A DNA stretch of 64,000 nt from Streptomyces curacoi (GCF_001513975.1 NZ_KQ947984.1:995338-1059337); one strand, 5' to 3'; numbered from the stretch's first letter, positions 10,771 through 22,590 are shown. The notes: generated by a model from the sequence alone, not told the origin. Translations and numbers: made by a program.

Positions 10771-10927
10771 GCACGCGGGCGACTGGCTGGCCCCCGACCG
10801 CTTCCACCCGTCGGCGGAGGGCTATCGGGCCTGGGCGCGGGTGCTGGCGGCGCGGCTCGCGACGCTGACGGAGGCGGCGGTGCAGCTGACGGAGGCGGCG
10901 GTGCCGCTGAGTCGACCCGTTAGTTGA
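10771..10927 (+). pseudogene. Remnant of an SGNH/GDSL hydrolase (C-terminal 50 residues)
   Basis: The frame reads AGDWLAPDRFHPSAEGYRAW and continues to a stop at 10925. APDRFHPSAEGYRAWA is the catalytic Asp-x-x-His block (block V) at the C-terminus of GDSL/SGNH esterases. The N-terminal part with the GDSL serine is missing: upstream is the 3' end of the XRE gene. It is therefore a leftover of a deleted gene and cannot make an active enzyme. The rest of the 10702-11112 interval holds no gene that I can support, only the promoter region of the next one. Confidence 0.7.
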
Positions 10928-11112
10928 CCCGTGAGTAGTTGAGGCCGGAAATCACCCTTGCCGACCCTCACCCCAGGCGCATCAATGGAAACGACGGTTC
11001 CGACGGACCGTCAGATTCAGTTCTCCACGCAGTGTGTCCGCATCCACCTGCCGAGCAGTTCCCCCCACCCCCACAGCAGGAATTCCCCCACCTCGAAAGG
11101 GAGCGGATCCCC

Positions 11113-11589
11113 ATGAGACGAACGCGTATCGGAGCAGGTGCGGCACTGGCGGCCGGGGCCCTCGCGGTCACCGGACTGGCCTTCGCGCCCGCCGCCCTCG
11201 CCGTCACCCCCGCCACCGCGACCATCACCGCCGACTGCGGCAGCTTCGGCGGCGGCGAGGCCACCCTCACGGCGACCCAGAACGGCACCGCCGCCACCCT
11301 CACCGTCAACTCCTCCGCGATCACCGCGCCGATCGCGCTCGGGGAGGACTCGATCTCCTCGACGCTCACCCTGGTGAAGGCGGGCGGCGGCACCGTCGCC
11401 TTCACCGGCACCGAGAACCCGGCGATGGCCGCCGGCGACCCCGTCCAGGTCGGCCCGCTCAGCGGCACCGTCGCCTCCGGGGACAGCCTGGAGGCCTTCG
11501 GCGGCTCGCTGAAGATGACCGTCTTCGGCATCACCATCACCTGCACGGCGACCGGGCCGCAGTCGCCGGGCCCGTTCGTGTTCGACTGA
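11113..11589 (+). CDS. Small secreted protein of unknown function
   Basis: 158 residues with a typical signal peptide: basic MRRTRIG, hydrophobic core with AAGALAVTGLAFAPA and a likely cut after AALA. The mature part is Thr/Gly/Ala-rich and beta-strand-like, with only two cysteines (TADCGSF and ITITCTATG) that could form one disulfide. AGGGAG lies about ten bases before the ATG. Similar one-domain secreted proteins are common in Streptomyces but have no known role. It stands alone and converges with glnK. Confidence 0.75.
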   Translation: MRRTRIGAGAALAAGALAVTGLAFAPAALAVTPATATITADCGSFGGGEATLTATQNGTAATLTVNSSAITAPIALGEDSISSTLTLVKAGGGTVAFTGTENPAMAAGDPVQVGPLSGTVASGDSLEAFGGSLKMTVFGITITCTATGPQSPGPFVFD

Positions 11590-11610
11590 GGCGCGTGAGG
11601 AGCTGACGGG

Positions 11611-14468
<2,858 letters not shown>

Positions 14469-14485
14469 CGAAGTCCCCTCGCCCC

Positions 14486-14640
14486 CGCCGCCCCAGAAGG
14501 GGCTCCGCCCCCTGGACCCCCGCTCCTCAAACGCCGGAGGGGCTGGTTTTCAGCCCGTCCGGCGTTTGAGGACGAGGCCCGTTCAGGGCCGAAGCGGGGG
14601 TCTGGGGGCGGCAGCCCCCAGGGGACGGGAATGGGTAGGG
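14486..14640. repeat. Large imperfect palindrome (Streptomyces intergenic repeat)
   Basis: In the 332-base gap between era and phoH. CTCCTCAAACGCCGGA faces TCCGGCGTTTGAGGA across a loop containing GGGGCTGGTTTTCAGCCC. The outer arms GGACCCCCGC and GCGGGGGTC also pair, interrupted on the right by a small hairpin (GGCCCGTTCAGGGCC). GGGGCTCCGCCCCCTGGACC and GTCTGGGGGCGGCAGCCCCC form further hairpins at the ends. This element is widespread between Streptomyces genes and may serve as a terminator for era. Confidence 0.7.
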
Positions 14641-14705
14641 GCGGCGGGGGCGAGGAAAACGGGCGCGCGTCGTGAGAAACCTCCCCCGCGAAAAGTCCTA
14701 CGGCG

Positions 14706-14734
14706 TTGTCAGTCCCCCGGCGTACTCTTGAAAT
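14706..14734 (+). promoter_or_regulatory. Possible phoH promoter
   Basis: TTGTCA at 14706-14711 and TGAAAT at 14729-14734 are 17 bases apart. The -10 is weak. It is the best candidate I see in the gap upstream of phoH. Confidence 0.3.
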
Positions 14735-14800
14735 CGCCAGGCCGCCCATGTGGCGGGCGAGTCGTATCGAGGAGGACGAGCAAGGCCACAGAGCCGGCCC

Positions 14801-16948
14801 ATGACTCAGACACCCACAGCTCACACACCCGCGCAGGGGCAGGCGAGAGCACAGTTCACCGTCCCCGCCCAGCACCCCATGGTGACCGTGCTGGGGTCCG
14901 GCGACTCCCTCCTGCGCGTGATCGAGAAGGCCTTCCCGGCGACCGACATACACGTCCGGGGCAACGAGATCAGCGCGGTCGGCGACGCTCACGAAGTCGC
15001 CCTCATCCAGCGCCTGTTCGACGAGATGATGCTGGTGCTCCGCACCGGGCAACCGATGACGGAGGACGCAGTGGAACGCTCGATCGCCATGCTCAGGGCG
15101 AGTGAGAACGGGGAGGGACCGGAGGAGACCCCAGCCGAGGTCCTCACCCAGAACATCCTCTCCTCGCGCGGCCGCACGATCCGCCCCAAGACCCTGAACC
15201 AGAAGCGATACGTCGACGCGATCGACAAACACACGATCGTCTTCGGTATCGGTCCCGCCGGTACCGGCAAGACCTACCTCGCCATGGCCAAGGCGGTGCA
15301 GGCCCTCCAGTCCAAGCAGGTCAACCGCATCATCCTGACCCGGCCGGCGGTGGAAGCGGGCGAGCGGCTGGGCTTCCTGCCGGGCACGCTGTACGAGAAG
15401 ATCGACCCGTATCTGCGCCCCTTGTACGACGCGCTGCACGACATGCTCGACCCGGACTCTATTCCGCGGTTGATGGCGGCGGGGACCATCGAGGTGGCGC
15501 CGCTGGCATATATGAGAGGTCGTGCGCAACCGCGTTTCACGAACGTCCTCACTCCCCATGGCTGGCGCCCCATCGGCGACCTCCAGGTCGGTGACTTGGT
15601 CATCGGCTCCAACGGTGAGCCGACTCCGGTCCTGGGCATCTATCCGCAGGGCGAGAAGGACATCTACCGAGTCACGGCCCAGGACGGCTCCTGGACGCTG
15701 TGCTGCGGCGAGCACCTGTGGACGGTCAGGACGCGCGACGACAAGCGCCGTGACAAGCCGTGGCGGGTCCTGGAGACCCAGGAGATGATCGGCAACCTCC
15801 GGGCCGCACACGCACGGCGGTACGAGTTGCCGATGCTCACGGCGCCGGTGTGCTTCCCGGAGCGTGAGGTCCCGCTGGACCCGTACGCTCTGGGGCTGTT
15901 GCTGGGCGACGGTTGCCTCACGGGTTCCACGACTCCCTCCTCCGCAACGCAGGATCCGGAGCTGGCCGAGGCGCTGGAAACCGCGCTGCGTGGTGTCACG
16001 GTGCGGCACAAGGGCGGACCCGACTATGTCCTCAACCGGACTAAGTCTCCCGGCGACGTGATGACCATGGAGAACCCTGTCACGCGGGTTCTGCGGGAGC
16101 TGGATCTGCTCCGCACTCGCTCACACACCGAATTCGTCCCGGACGACTACCTGTACAACTCCGCCGAGGTCCGGCTGGCCGTACTCCAAGGTCTACTCGA
16201 CTCAGACGGTGGTCCGGTCACCCAGGCGGACCGCACGTGCCGCATCCAGTACACGACGACGTCGATCCTGCTGCGGGACGACGTGATCTCGCTCGTGCAG
16301 TCACTGGGCGGCGTTGCGTACACCCGTCGCCATGCTGCCGAGGGCCGTAAGCCGGGCTTCGCCAGCGGCCGGGACGTCGCATACCGCCGTGACGCCCACA
16401 TCATCGACATCCGTCTCCCCGAAGGCATCGAGCCCTTCCGCCTCGCCCGCAAACGAGACAAGTACGACGCGGCCGGCGGCGGCGGACGCCCGATGCGCTT
16501 CATCGACAGCATCGAGCCCGCGGGCAGGGAGGAGACCGTCTGCATTCAGGTGGCAGCGGAGGACTCCCTCTACGTCACCCAGGACTACCTGCTGACACAC
16601 AACACCCTCAACGACGCCTTCATCATCCTCGACGAGGCCCAGAACACCAGCCCCGAACAGATGAAGATGTTCCTCACCCGCCTCGGCTTCGACTCGAAGA
16701 TCGTCATCACCGGTGACGTGACCCAGGTCGACCTCCCGGACGGCACCAAGTCCGGTCTGCGGCAGGTGCAGGAGATCCTGGAGGGCGTCGAGGACGTCCA
16801 CTTCTCCCGGCTGTCCTCGCACGATGTGGTCCGGCACAAGCTGGTGGGCCGTATCGTCGACGCGTACGAGAAGTACGACACCAAGCACGGCACCCAGAAC
16901 GGCACGCACAAGGGCCGGGGCGGCAAGGCCGGGCACAAGGGGAAGTAG
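14801..16948 (+). CDS. phoH: PhoH family ATPase interrupted by an intein
   Basis: 715 residues as translated; about 355 after splicing, the usual PhoH length. The N-terminal part has a KH-like region, then Walker A GPAGTGKT near residue 150. The host sequence breaks at YMRGR and resumes at [20 protein letters not shown], which carries the Walker B/DEAQ motif; intact PhoH proteins read YMRGRTLNDAF. PhoH proteins are thought to be RNA helicases or RNases linked to ribosome maturation, in keeping with ybeY 15 bases downstream. The ATG at 14801 gives the conserved [10 protein letters not shown] start, although the nearest strong ribosome site (GGAGGA) is about 25 bases upstream. Confidence 0.95.
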   Translation: MTQTPTAHTPAQGQARAQFTVPAQHPMVTVLGSGDSLLRVIEKAFPATDIHVRGNEISAVGDAHEVALIQRLFDEMMLVLRTGQPMTEDAVERSIAMLRASENGEGPEETPAEVLTQNILSSRGRTIRPKTLNQKRYVDAIDKHTIVFGIGPAGTGKTYLAMAKAVQALQSKQVNRIILTRPAVEAGERLGFLPGTLYEKIDPYLRPLYDALHDMLDPDSIPRLMAAGTIEVAPLAYMRGRAQPRFTNVLTPHGWRPIGDLQVGDLVIGSNGEPTPVLGIYPQGEKDIYRVTAQDGSWTLCCGEHLWTVRTRDDKRRDKPWRVLETQEMIGNLRAAHARRYELPMLTAPVCFPEREVPLDPYALGLLLGDGCLTGSTTPSSATQDPELAEALETALRGVTVRHKGGPDYVLNRTKSPGDVMTMENPVTRVLRELDLLRTRSHTEFVPDDYLYNSAEVRLAVLQGLLDSDGGPVTQADRTCRIQYTTTSILLRDDVISLVQSLGGVAYTRRHAAEGRKPGFASGRDVAYRRDAHIIDIRLPEGIEPFRLARKRDKYDAAGGGGRPMRFIDSIEPAGREETVCIQVAAEDSLYVTQDYLLTHNTLNDAFIILDEAQNTSPEQMKMFLTRLGFDSKIVITGDVTQVDLPDGTKSGLRQVQEILEGVEDVHFSRLSSHDVVRHKLVGRIVDAYEKYDTKHGTQNGTHKGRGGKAGHKGK
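15524..16603 (+). mobile_element. Class 3 intein with LAGLIDADG homing endonuclease in PhoH
   Basis: 360 residues in frame within phoH. It begins with alanine, not Cys or Ser, and ends LLTHN before the +1 threonine. Block B is CCGEHLWTV (His64, Trp66), block F has ETVCIQV (Cys340) and block G is THN (Thr358). Trp-Cys-Thr at these positions is the signature of class 3 inteins, which use the block F cysteine as first nucleophile. Two LAGLIDADG helices are intact: [10 protein letters not shown] (Asp129) and [10 protein letters not shown] (Asp228), so homing may still work. Boundaries follow from host-protein conservation. Confidence 0.93.
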
Positions 16949-16963
16949 AGAACACGCACGACC

Positions 16964-17461
16964 ATGTCGATCGACGTCAACAACGAGTCCGGCACCGAGG
17001 TCGACGAGCAGGCGATCCTCGACATCGCCCGCTACGCGCTCGCGCGGATGCGCATCCACCCGCTCTCCGAGCTCTCGGTGATCGTCGTGGACGCCGACGC
17101 CATGGAGCAGCTCCACATCCAGTGGATGGACCTGCCCGGGCCGACCGATGTCATGTCCTTCCCGATGGACGAGCTGCGTCCGCCTTCGAAGGACGACGAC
17201 GAGCCCCCGCAGGGGCTCCTCGGTGACATCGTGCTGTGCCCGGAGGTCGCCGCGAAGCAGGGGGCGGAAGCGCCCACGCAGCACTCCATGGACGAGGAGC
17301 TCCAGCTGCTCACCGTCCACGGTGTGCTGCATCTGCTCGGGTACGACCACGAGGAGCCGGACGAGAAGGCCGAGATGTTCGGCCTGCAGGCCGCCATCGT
17401 GGACGGCTGGCGCACGGAGAAGGGTCTGACCGGGCCCTCCCCGGCGCCGACCGTGTCATGA
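16964..17461 (+). CDS. ybeY: Endoribonuclease YbeY (16S rRNA maturation)
   Basis: 165 residues. The zinc site [16 protein letters not shown] (H-x3-H-x5-H) and the upstream [11 protein letters not shown] are intact. YbeY takes part in 16S rRNA 3' end processing and ribosome quality control. It starts 15 bases after phoH and its stop overlaps the next start, so phoH-ybeY-corC forms a coupled operon. Confidence 0.96.
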   Translation: MSIDVNNESGTEVDEQAILDIARYALARMRIHPLSELSVIVVDADAMEQLHIQWMDLPGPTDVMSFPMDELRPPSKDDDEPPQGLLGDIVLCPEVAAKQGAEAPTQHSMDEELQLLTVHGVLHLLGYDHEEPDEKAEMFGLQAAIVDGWRTEKGLTGPSPAPTVS

Positions 17462-18765
17462 GTCTCGCCCTCGTCTCCGGCGCGATCGCCCTGGTGGTCG
17501 TGGCCTGGCTCGCCGCCTGCGCGGAGGCGGGGCTGGCGCGCGTGTCCAGCTTCCGCGCCGAGGAGGCCGTACGAAGCGGCCGCCGCGGCAGCGCCAAGCT
17601 CGCCCAGGTCGCCGCCGACCCGACGCGCTATCTGAACGTGGCGCTGCTGGTCCGCGTCGCGTGCGAGATGGCCGCCGCCGCGCTGGTCACGTACGCGTGC
17701 CTGATAGCGATCGACGGCACCACGCAGGCCCTGCTCGCCGCGATCGGCGTCATGGTCCTGGTGTCGTACGTCGCCGTCGGCGTCTCCCCGCGCACCATCG
17801 GCCGCCAGCACCCGCTGAACACGGCGACGGCGGCGGCGTATGTGCTGCTGCCGCTCGCGCGGATCATGGGGCCGATCCCGTATCTGCTGATCCTCATCGG
17901 CAACGCCCTCACCCCCGGCAAGGGCTTCCGGCGCGGGCCCTTCGCCTCCGAGGCGGAGCTGCGCGCGCTGGTGGACCTCGCCGAGCAGGAGCAGCTGATC
18001 GAGGACGACGAGCGCCGTATGGTGCACTCGGTGTTCGAGCTGGGCGACACGCTCGTGCGGGAGGTCATGGTCCCGCGCACCGACCTGATCGTGATCGAGC
18101 GGTACAAGACGATCCGACAGGCCCTCACCCTCGCGCTGCGCTCCGGTTTCTCCCGTATTCCGGTCGTCGGGGAGAGCGAGGACGACGTGGTCGGGATCGT
18201 GTATCTGAAGGACCTGGTCCGCAAGACGCACATCAGCCGGGAGGCGGAGAGCGAGCTGGTGTCGACGGCGATGCGGCCCGCGTTCTTCGTGCCGGACACC
18301 AAGAACGCCGGGGACCTGCTGCGCGAGATGCAGAAGGAGCGCAACCACGTCGCCGTCGTCATCGACGAGTACGGCGGCACCGCCGGGATCGTCACGATCG
18401 AGGACATCCTTGAGGAGATCGTCGGCGAGATCACCGACGAGTACGACCGTGAACTGCCGCCGGTGGAGGATCTGGGCGAGGACCGCTACCGGATCACCGC
18501 CCGGCTGGACATCACGGACCTCGGCGAGCTGTACGGCCTCGACGAGTACGACGACGAGGACGTGGAGACGGTCGGCGGGCTGCTGGCGAAGGCGCTCGGC
18601 CGGGTGCCCATCGCCGGGGCGTCGTCGGTGGTCGACCTGCCCGACGGCCGCGGGCTGCGGCTGACGGCGGAGGCGGCGGCCGGCCGCCGGAACAAGATCG
18701 TGACCGTGCTGGTGGAGCCGGTGGCCCCCGTCACGGCCCCGGAGGAGGAGACGAAGCCGGAGTGA
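17458..18765 (+). CDS. CNNM/CorC-HlyC family protein (DUF21 plus CBS pair)
   Basis: 435 residues. An N-terminal DUF21 membrane domain of about four helices ([20 protein letters not shown] to [16 protein letters not shown]) is followed by two CBS domains ([55 protein letters not shown]) and a C-terminal CorC/HlyC domain ending near VTVLVEPV. These proteins are linked to magnesium efflux or homeostasis; older annotations call them hemolysins. The start overlaps the ybeY stop and the stop overlaps the MmcQ-like start. Confidence 0.93.
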   Translation: MSLALVSGAIALVVVAWLAACAEAGLARVSSFRAEEAVRSGRRGSAKLAQVAADPTRYLNVALLVRVACEMAAAALVTYACLIAIDGTTQALLAAIGVMVLVSYVAVGVSPRTIGRQHPLNTATAAAYVLLPLARIMGPIPYLLILIGNALTPGKGFRRGPFASEAELRALVDLAEQEQLIEDDERRMVHSVFELGDTLVREVMVPRTDLIVIERYKTIRQALTLALRSGFSRIPVVGESEDDVVGIVYLKDLVRKTHISREAESELVSTAMRPAFFVPDTKNAGDLLREMQKERNHVAVVIDEYGGTAGIVTIEDILEEIVGEITDEYDRELPPVEDLGEDRYRITARLDITDLGELYGLDEYDDEDVETVGGLLAKALGRVPIAGASSVVDLPDGRGLRLTAEAAAGRRNKIVTVLVEPVAPVTAPEEETKPE

Positions 18766-19121
18766 CCCCCGAGGAACTGCGCGCCTTCTGCCTGTCCTTC
18801 AACGCCGCCGTGGAGGACTTCCCCTTCGCCCCGGAGATCTCGGTCTTCAAGGTCCGGGGCAAGATGTTCGCCCTGAGCTGGATCGACGCCCGGCCCCTGA
18901 AGGTCAACCTCAAGTGCGATCCGGAGGACGCGGTCCGGCTCCGCACCGAGCACCCCGGCCTGATCGCGCCCGGCTACCACATGAACAAGCGGCACTGGAA
19001 CACGGTGACGGTCGACGGTGAGCTCCCGGATCGTCTCGTCCGGGAGCTCATCGAGGACTCGTACGACCTGGTGGTGGCCGGTCTGCCGAGAGCCGAGCGG
19101 CTCCGCCTCGACCGCCCCTGA
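18762..19121 (+). CDS. MmcQ/YjbR family protein
   Basis: 119 residues with the features of the MmcQ/YjbR fold: VEDFPFAPEISVFKVRGKMF near the start, LKVNLKCDPEDAVRL in the middle and PGYHMNKRHWNTV later. It starts with a GTG overlapping the corC stop, so it ends the phoH operon. The fold resembles cyanase-type DNA-binding proteins; no function is firmly established. A run of 14 cytosines follows the stop by one base. Confidence 0.88.
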   Translation: MTPEELRAFCLSFNAAVEDFPFAPEISVFKVRGKMFALSWIDARPLKVNLKCDPEDAVRLRTEHPGLIAPGYHMNKRHWNTVTVDGELPDRLVRELIEDSYDLVVAGLPRAERLRLDRP

Positions 19122-19122
19122 G

Positions 19123-19136
19123 CCCCCCCCCCCCCC
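19123..19136. repeat. Homopolymer of 14 cytosines
   Basis: C14 one base after the MmcQ stop, at the edge of a decayed segment. It is either a real slippage-prone tract or a place where the assembly is uncertain. Confidence 0.8.
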
Positions 19137-19224
19137 GCACAGTTCCTGGCGGGTGTGGCCGGACGGGTTCTGGAAGCCGCCCGCTGTGTGACGGCCGCGG
19201 CGCACGGGTGGGGCGTCCCGCGCG

Positions 19225-19440
19225 ACCGACCGGTGTGTCGCGTCGGTGAGGACGCCGCCCGCGACCATGCCGATGGTGAAGCCGAGGGACATCAGCGTCC
19301 CGGAGATGCCGAGGGCGCGGTCCCGGGCGGGGCCCTCGGTGAAGGTGGTGGTCAGCAGGGACATGCCGGTCGGGACGATGACCGCCGCGCCGAGGCCCTG
19401 CAGGCGGCGGCTGGCCGCCGTCCGCTGGTCGGGCTGCTGT
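19225..19440 (-). pseudogene. Fragment of a DHA2-type MFS exporter
   Basis: On the minus strand the frame reads RLQGLGAAVIVPTGMSLLTT, then TFTEGPARDRALGISGTLMS and LGFTIGMVAGGVLTD, the helix 4-5 region of 14-helix drug exporters. It stops matching after VLTD and before RLQGLG; the rest of the gene is gone. About 120 bases to the right, plus-strand LESIVLHTPLDEANTAAKLQ looks like another orphan fragment that I do not recognise. The 464-base stretch 19122-19585 therefore holds debris only. Confidence 0.7.
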
Positions 19441-19585
19441 GCCTGGAGTCGATCGTGCTGCACACCCCGCTGGACGAGGCGAACACGGCGGCCAAGCTTC
19501 AGTGGCTGGCGTCGCCGGAGGGACGGCGGGGGGGCGATGTACCCCGTGGCCGGGTAGGGCGGGCGTCGGTTCGTATGCTCAGGTC

Positions 19586-19939
19586 ATGACCGACAACAGT
19601 GCGCTTGACCCCGAGGACCGCAAGATCGTCACCCTGGCCCGTTCCGCGCGGGCCCGCAACGGTGTGCCCGAGGGGGCGGCCGTACGGGACGAGACCGGCC
19701 GTACGTATGTCGCCGGGACCGTCGCCCTGGACTCCCTGAAGCTGAGCGCGCTGCGGACGGCGGTGGCGATGGCGGTGGCCTCGGGCGCGAAGTCGCTGGA
19801 GGCGGCTGCGGTGGTCACGGAGGCCGAGGGCGCCTCGGACGAGGACCGGGCGGCGGTGCGCGACCTCGGGGGGCCGCAGACGCCGGTGCTGGTGGCGGGG
19901 CCGGACGGGGCGGTGCGTACCACGGTGACGGCGGGCTGA
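19586..19939 (+). CDS. Cytidine deaminase-like protein lacking zinc ligands
   Basis: 117 residues. The overall pattern (VTLARSARARNGVPEGAAVR, GTVALDSLKLSALRTAVAMA, VLVAGPDGAVRTTV) follows a cytidine-deaminase-like fold, and such genes beside era are often annotated as cytidine deaminase. The protein has no cysteine and no histidine at all, so the HAE/CAE and PCxxC zinc site is missing. It cannot be a normal deaminase; a binding or regulatory role is possible. ATG at 19586. Confidence 0.75.
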   Translation: MTDNSALDPEDRKIVTLARSARARNGVPEGAAVRDETGRTYVAGTVALDSLKLSALRTAVAMAVASGAKSLEAAAVVTEAEGASDEDRAAVRDLGGPQTPVLVAGPDGAVRTTVTAG

Positions 19940-19967
19940 GGGCCGGGGCCGACGGGCCGCGGGGCGC

Positions 19968-20351
19968 TCAGGTCCGGGCGGCGGCGGTGATGTGGCTGAG
20001 CACGCAGAGCCAGCGGTCGTTCCGCCGTACGAAGACGTCGGTCGTCCACTCGTCGGCGTCGAAGCGCTCGCCCCGGTAGTGGGCCGTGTTCGTCACCCGC
20101 GCCGTCACCACCGCCGAGTCGCCGTACACCCGGACCCTGGGCTCGCCGACGAGGTCGAACGCCGAGTGGGTCAGGTCGCCGGACTCGACCAGCGCGAGGA
20201 ACTGCTCCCTGGTGGAGATGCCCGACTCGGAGACGATGACCCAGTCGTCGGCCATGAACTCGGCGATCCGAACGGCGTCGTTGGAGACCATCGCCGCCGC
20301 CCAGCCGTGTGCGGCGGCGGTGAGTCGGGCCGTACGCGCGTCGTCGCTCAT
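19968..20351 (-). CDS. NTF2-like (SnoaL/DUF4440-type) protein
   Basis: 127 residues: a helical N-terminus (TARLTAAAHGWAAAMVSND), the WVIVSESGISTREQFLALVE segment, then four strands ending DRWLCVLSHITAAA. This is the cone-shaped NTF2 fold of DUF4440/SnoaL-like proteins, some of which are isomerases or small-molecule binders. It converges with the deaminase-like gene and is divergent from the VOC gene; no partner is evident. Confidence 0.85.
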   Translation of the reverse strand: MSDDARTARLTAAAHGWAAAMVSNDAVRIAEFMADDWVIVSESGISTREQFLALVESGDLTHSAFDLVGEPRVRVYGDSAVVTARVTNTAHYRGERFDADEWTTDVFVRRNDRWLCVLSHITAAART

Positions 20352-20463
20352 GGCCGGATGGTAACCACAGCGGGCCGCCCCGGCGCCCGGGGAGCATCCG
20401 ACGGGCGAGTGTCGGTGCCGGGTGTCACGCTGAGGTCATACCGGTCTGCGAAAGGGCATCGTC

Positions 20464-21261
20464 ATGATCACCACTGACCTCACCCCCGGCGCACCCTGCT
20501 GGCTCGACCTCGGTGCCCCCGACGTCGGGGCCGCCGCGGCCTTCTACGGCTCGGTGCTCGGCTGGGAGTACGAGTCCATGGGCGAGGCGGGCGACTTCGA
20601 GGGCGGGATGTTCAAGAAGGACGGCAAGACCGTCGCCGGGCTCGGCAAGCTCACCGAGGAGGGCGCGCGCTCGGCGTGGATGATCTACTACACCGTCACC
20701 GACGCGGACGCCACGACCCAGGCGGTGGAGCGTGCGGGCGGCACGGTGCGGGTGGCGCCGAGAGACCTCGACGACTGGGGCCGGATGGCGCAGTACAGCG
20801 ACCCGCTGGGCGGCCAGTTCGCCGTCTGGCAGCCGGGGAAGGACTCGGGCTTCGAGCTGGCGGACAAGCCGGGCTCGCTGTCGTGGACCGAGCTGTTCAC
20901 GAGCGACGCGGCGGCCGCGAAGGAGTTCTACGGCGGTGTCTTCGGCTGGCAGTTCAGCGACATGGAGCTGCCGGGCGGCGGGGGTACGTACACCCTGATC
21001 ACACCGGCCGGGCTGCCCGAGGAGCGTATGCAGGGCGGCCTGATGGAGCTCCCGGCGGAGAACCTGGAGCTGACGAACGGGCGGCCGTACTGGCACCCGG
21101 TCTTCAACGTCACCGACTGCGACGCCTCGGTCGCCCAGGTCACCGAGAACGGCGGCAGCGTGCAGATGGGGCCGGAGGACGTGGAGGGCGTGGGCCGGCT
21201 GGCCGTCTGTCTCGACCCGTCGAACGCGGACTTCGTGGTGCTGAAGCCTGCCGACGGCTGA
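20464..21261 (+). CDS. VOC family protein with two glyoxalase-like domains
   Basis: 265 residues with two vicinal-oxygen-chelate modules, each opening with a CWLDLGAPDVGAAAAFYGSV or LSWTELFTSDAAAAKEFYGG pattern and ending with VCLDPSNADFVVLKP-like strands. The domain pair resembles hydroxylase-type VOC proteins found beside tailoring enzymes. The ATG is preceded by GAAAGG. Which metal ligands are functional cannot be judged from sequence alone. It stands alone and converges with the sugar kinase. Confidence 0.88.
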   Translation: MITTDLTPGAPCWLDLGAPDVGAAAAFYGSVLGWEYESMGEAGDFEGGMFKKDGKTVAGLGKLTEEGARSAWMIYYTVTDADATTQAVERAGGTVRVAPRDLDDWGRMAQYSDPLGGQFAVWQPGKDSGFELADKPGSLSWTELFTSDAAAAKEFYGGVFGWQFSDMELPGGGGTYTLITPAGLPEERMQGGLMELPAENLELTNGRPYWHPVFNVTDCDASVAQVTENGGSVQMGPEDVEGVGRLAVCLDPSNADFVVLKPADG

Positions 21262-21289
21262 ACGGCCCGCGCTCTGTCCTCACCCGCTG

Positions 21290-22462
21290 TCAGGCCGACC
21301 GCCGGAACCCGATCGTCGGCACCGCCCGCCGCAGCGGCCACGGTCTCGTCTCCTCCGCCGGCACCAGGCCCGCCAGGAACGCGTACCGGCGCAGCGCCTC
21401 GGGGTCCTGCTGGTCGAGGGACTGGACCTTGCGCCACCAGGCGCCGATCTCGGCCCAGCCGGGTGCCGAGAGGGAGCCGCCGAACTCCTGGACCGAGAGG
21501 GCGGCCGTCAGGCCCGCGAAGGCCAGGCGGTCCGCCAGCGGCCAGTCGGCCAGCGTGCCGGTGACGAAGCCGGCCACGAAGACGTCCCCCGCGCCGGTCG
21601 GGTCCAGGGCCTCCACGGCGATCGCGGGGACGACGGCGGTCTCCCCGGTCCGGCCGTCCACCGCGTAGGCGCCCTCCGCGCCGAGGGTGACCACCGCGAC
21701 CGGCACATGGGCGGTGAGGGCGTGGGCGGCCTCGCGGGGGCAGTCGGCGCCCGTGTACCGCATGGCCTCCTGCGCGTTCGGCAGGAACGCCTCGCAGTGT
21801 TCGAGATCCGCCAGCCCCGCCAGGTCCCACGCCCCGGTGTCGTCCCAGCCGACGTCGGCGAAGATCCGGGTGCCCCGGCGCGCGGCCTGCGCGATCCAGG
21901 GGGCGCGCTTGCCCGGCTCCAGGGAGGCCACGGCGGCACGCGCGTGGGGCGGGCGGTCCGGCGCCTCCTCCTGGACAAGGGCAGCCTCCGGGGGCGGCTC
22001 GTGGCCGTGGGAGACCATCGTGCGCTCGCCCTCGTACGCCATCGAGACCGTCACCGGCGAGTGCCAGCCGGGGACCCGGCAGGACGAGGAGAGGTCGATG
22101 CCCTCGCCCTGTTCCAGCGCGTCCCAGCAGTAGTCGCCGTAGTGGTCGTCGCCGAAGGCCGCCGCGAGGGACGTCCGCAGGCCCAGGCGGGCCAGTGCCG
22201 TCGCCATGTTCGCCACGCCGCCGGGGCTGGACCCCATCCCGCGCGCCCAGGACTCGGTCCCGCGCACCGGGGCCGAGTCGAGGCCGGTGAAGATGATGTC
22301 GAGGAAGACGGTGCCCGTGAGATACACGTCCCAGGGCGGGTCCGCGGGGGTGCGCAGGCGGGCGAGGGGGTCGACCTGGGCCCGGCGGTACGTCCCTCCT
22401 GCCATGGACGACGGCCCGTGGGGCGAGGGTCCCTTTCCGTTGGGCGCGATGGGCGTGGTCAC
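21290..22462 (-). CDS. PfkB family carbohydrate kinase
   Basis: 390 residues. The family shows the N-terminal GG motif (MGSSPGGVANMATALARLG) and the C-terminal ATP-binding/catalytic DPTGAGDVFVAGFVTG with the catalytic aspartate. GTG at 22462 is chosen because GGGAG lies seven bases upstream; the frame is open further, without a ribosome site. It phosphorylates a sugar or nucleoside; adenosine, ribose and ketogluconate kinases all belong here. The neighbouring glucarate genes point to a sugar-acid kinase, but the short-tandem-repeat gap between them argues against one operon. Confidence 0.9.
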   Translation of the reverse strand: MTTPIAPNGKGPSPHGPSSMAGGTYRRAQVDPLARLRTPADPPWDVYLTGTVFLDIIFTGLDSAPVRGTESWARGMGSSPGGVANMATALARLGLRTSLAAAFGDDHYGDYCWDALEQGEGIDLSSSCRVPGWHSPVTVSMAYEGERTMVSHGHEPPPEAALVQEEAPDRPPHARAAVASLEPGKRAPWIAQAARRGTRIFADVGWDDTGAWDLAGLADLEHCEAFLPNAQEAMRYTGADCPREAAHALTAHVPVAVVTLGAEGAYAVDGRTGETAVVPAIAVEALDPTGAGDVFVAGFVTGTLADWPLADRLAFAGLTAALSVQEFGGSLSAPGWAEIGAWWRKVQSLDQQDPEALRRYAFLAGLVPAEETRPWPLRRAVPTIGFRRSA

Positions 22463-22506
22463 GGTGCGCTCCCTGACGTGGTGCTGATCTGGCCAGTGTG
22501 CACCAC

Positions 22507-22590
22507 GCCACCGACAACGCCACCGGGCCACCGACGACGCCACCGGACCACCGACGACGACGCCATCGGACCACCGACAGGCGCCACCGC
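22507..22590. repeat. Four imperfect 20-base tandem repeats
   Basis: GCCACCGACGACGCCACCGG and variants follow each other four times in the gap between the sugar kinase start and the glucarate dehydratase stop. The third copy has an extra GAC. Confidence 0.75.
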
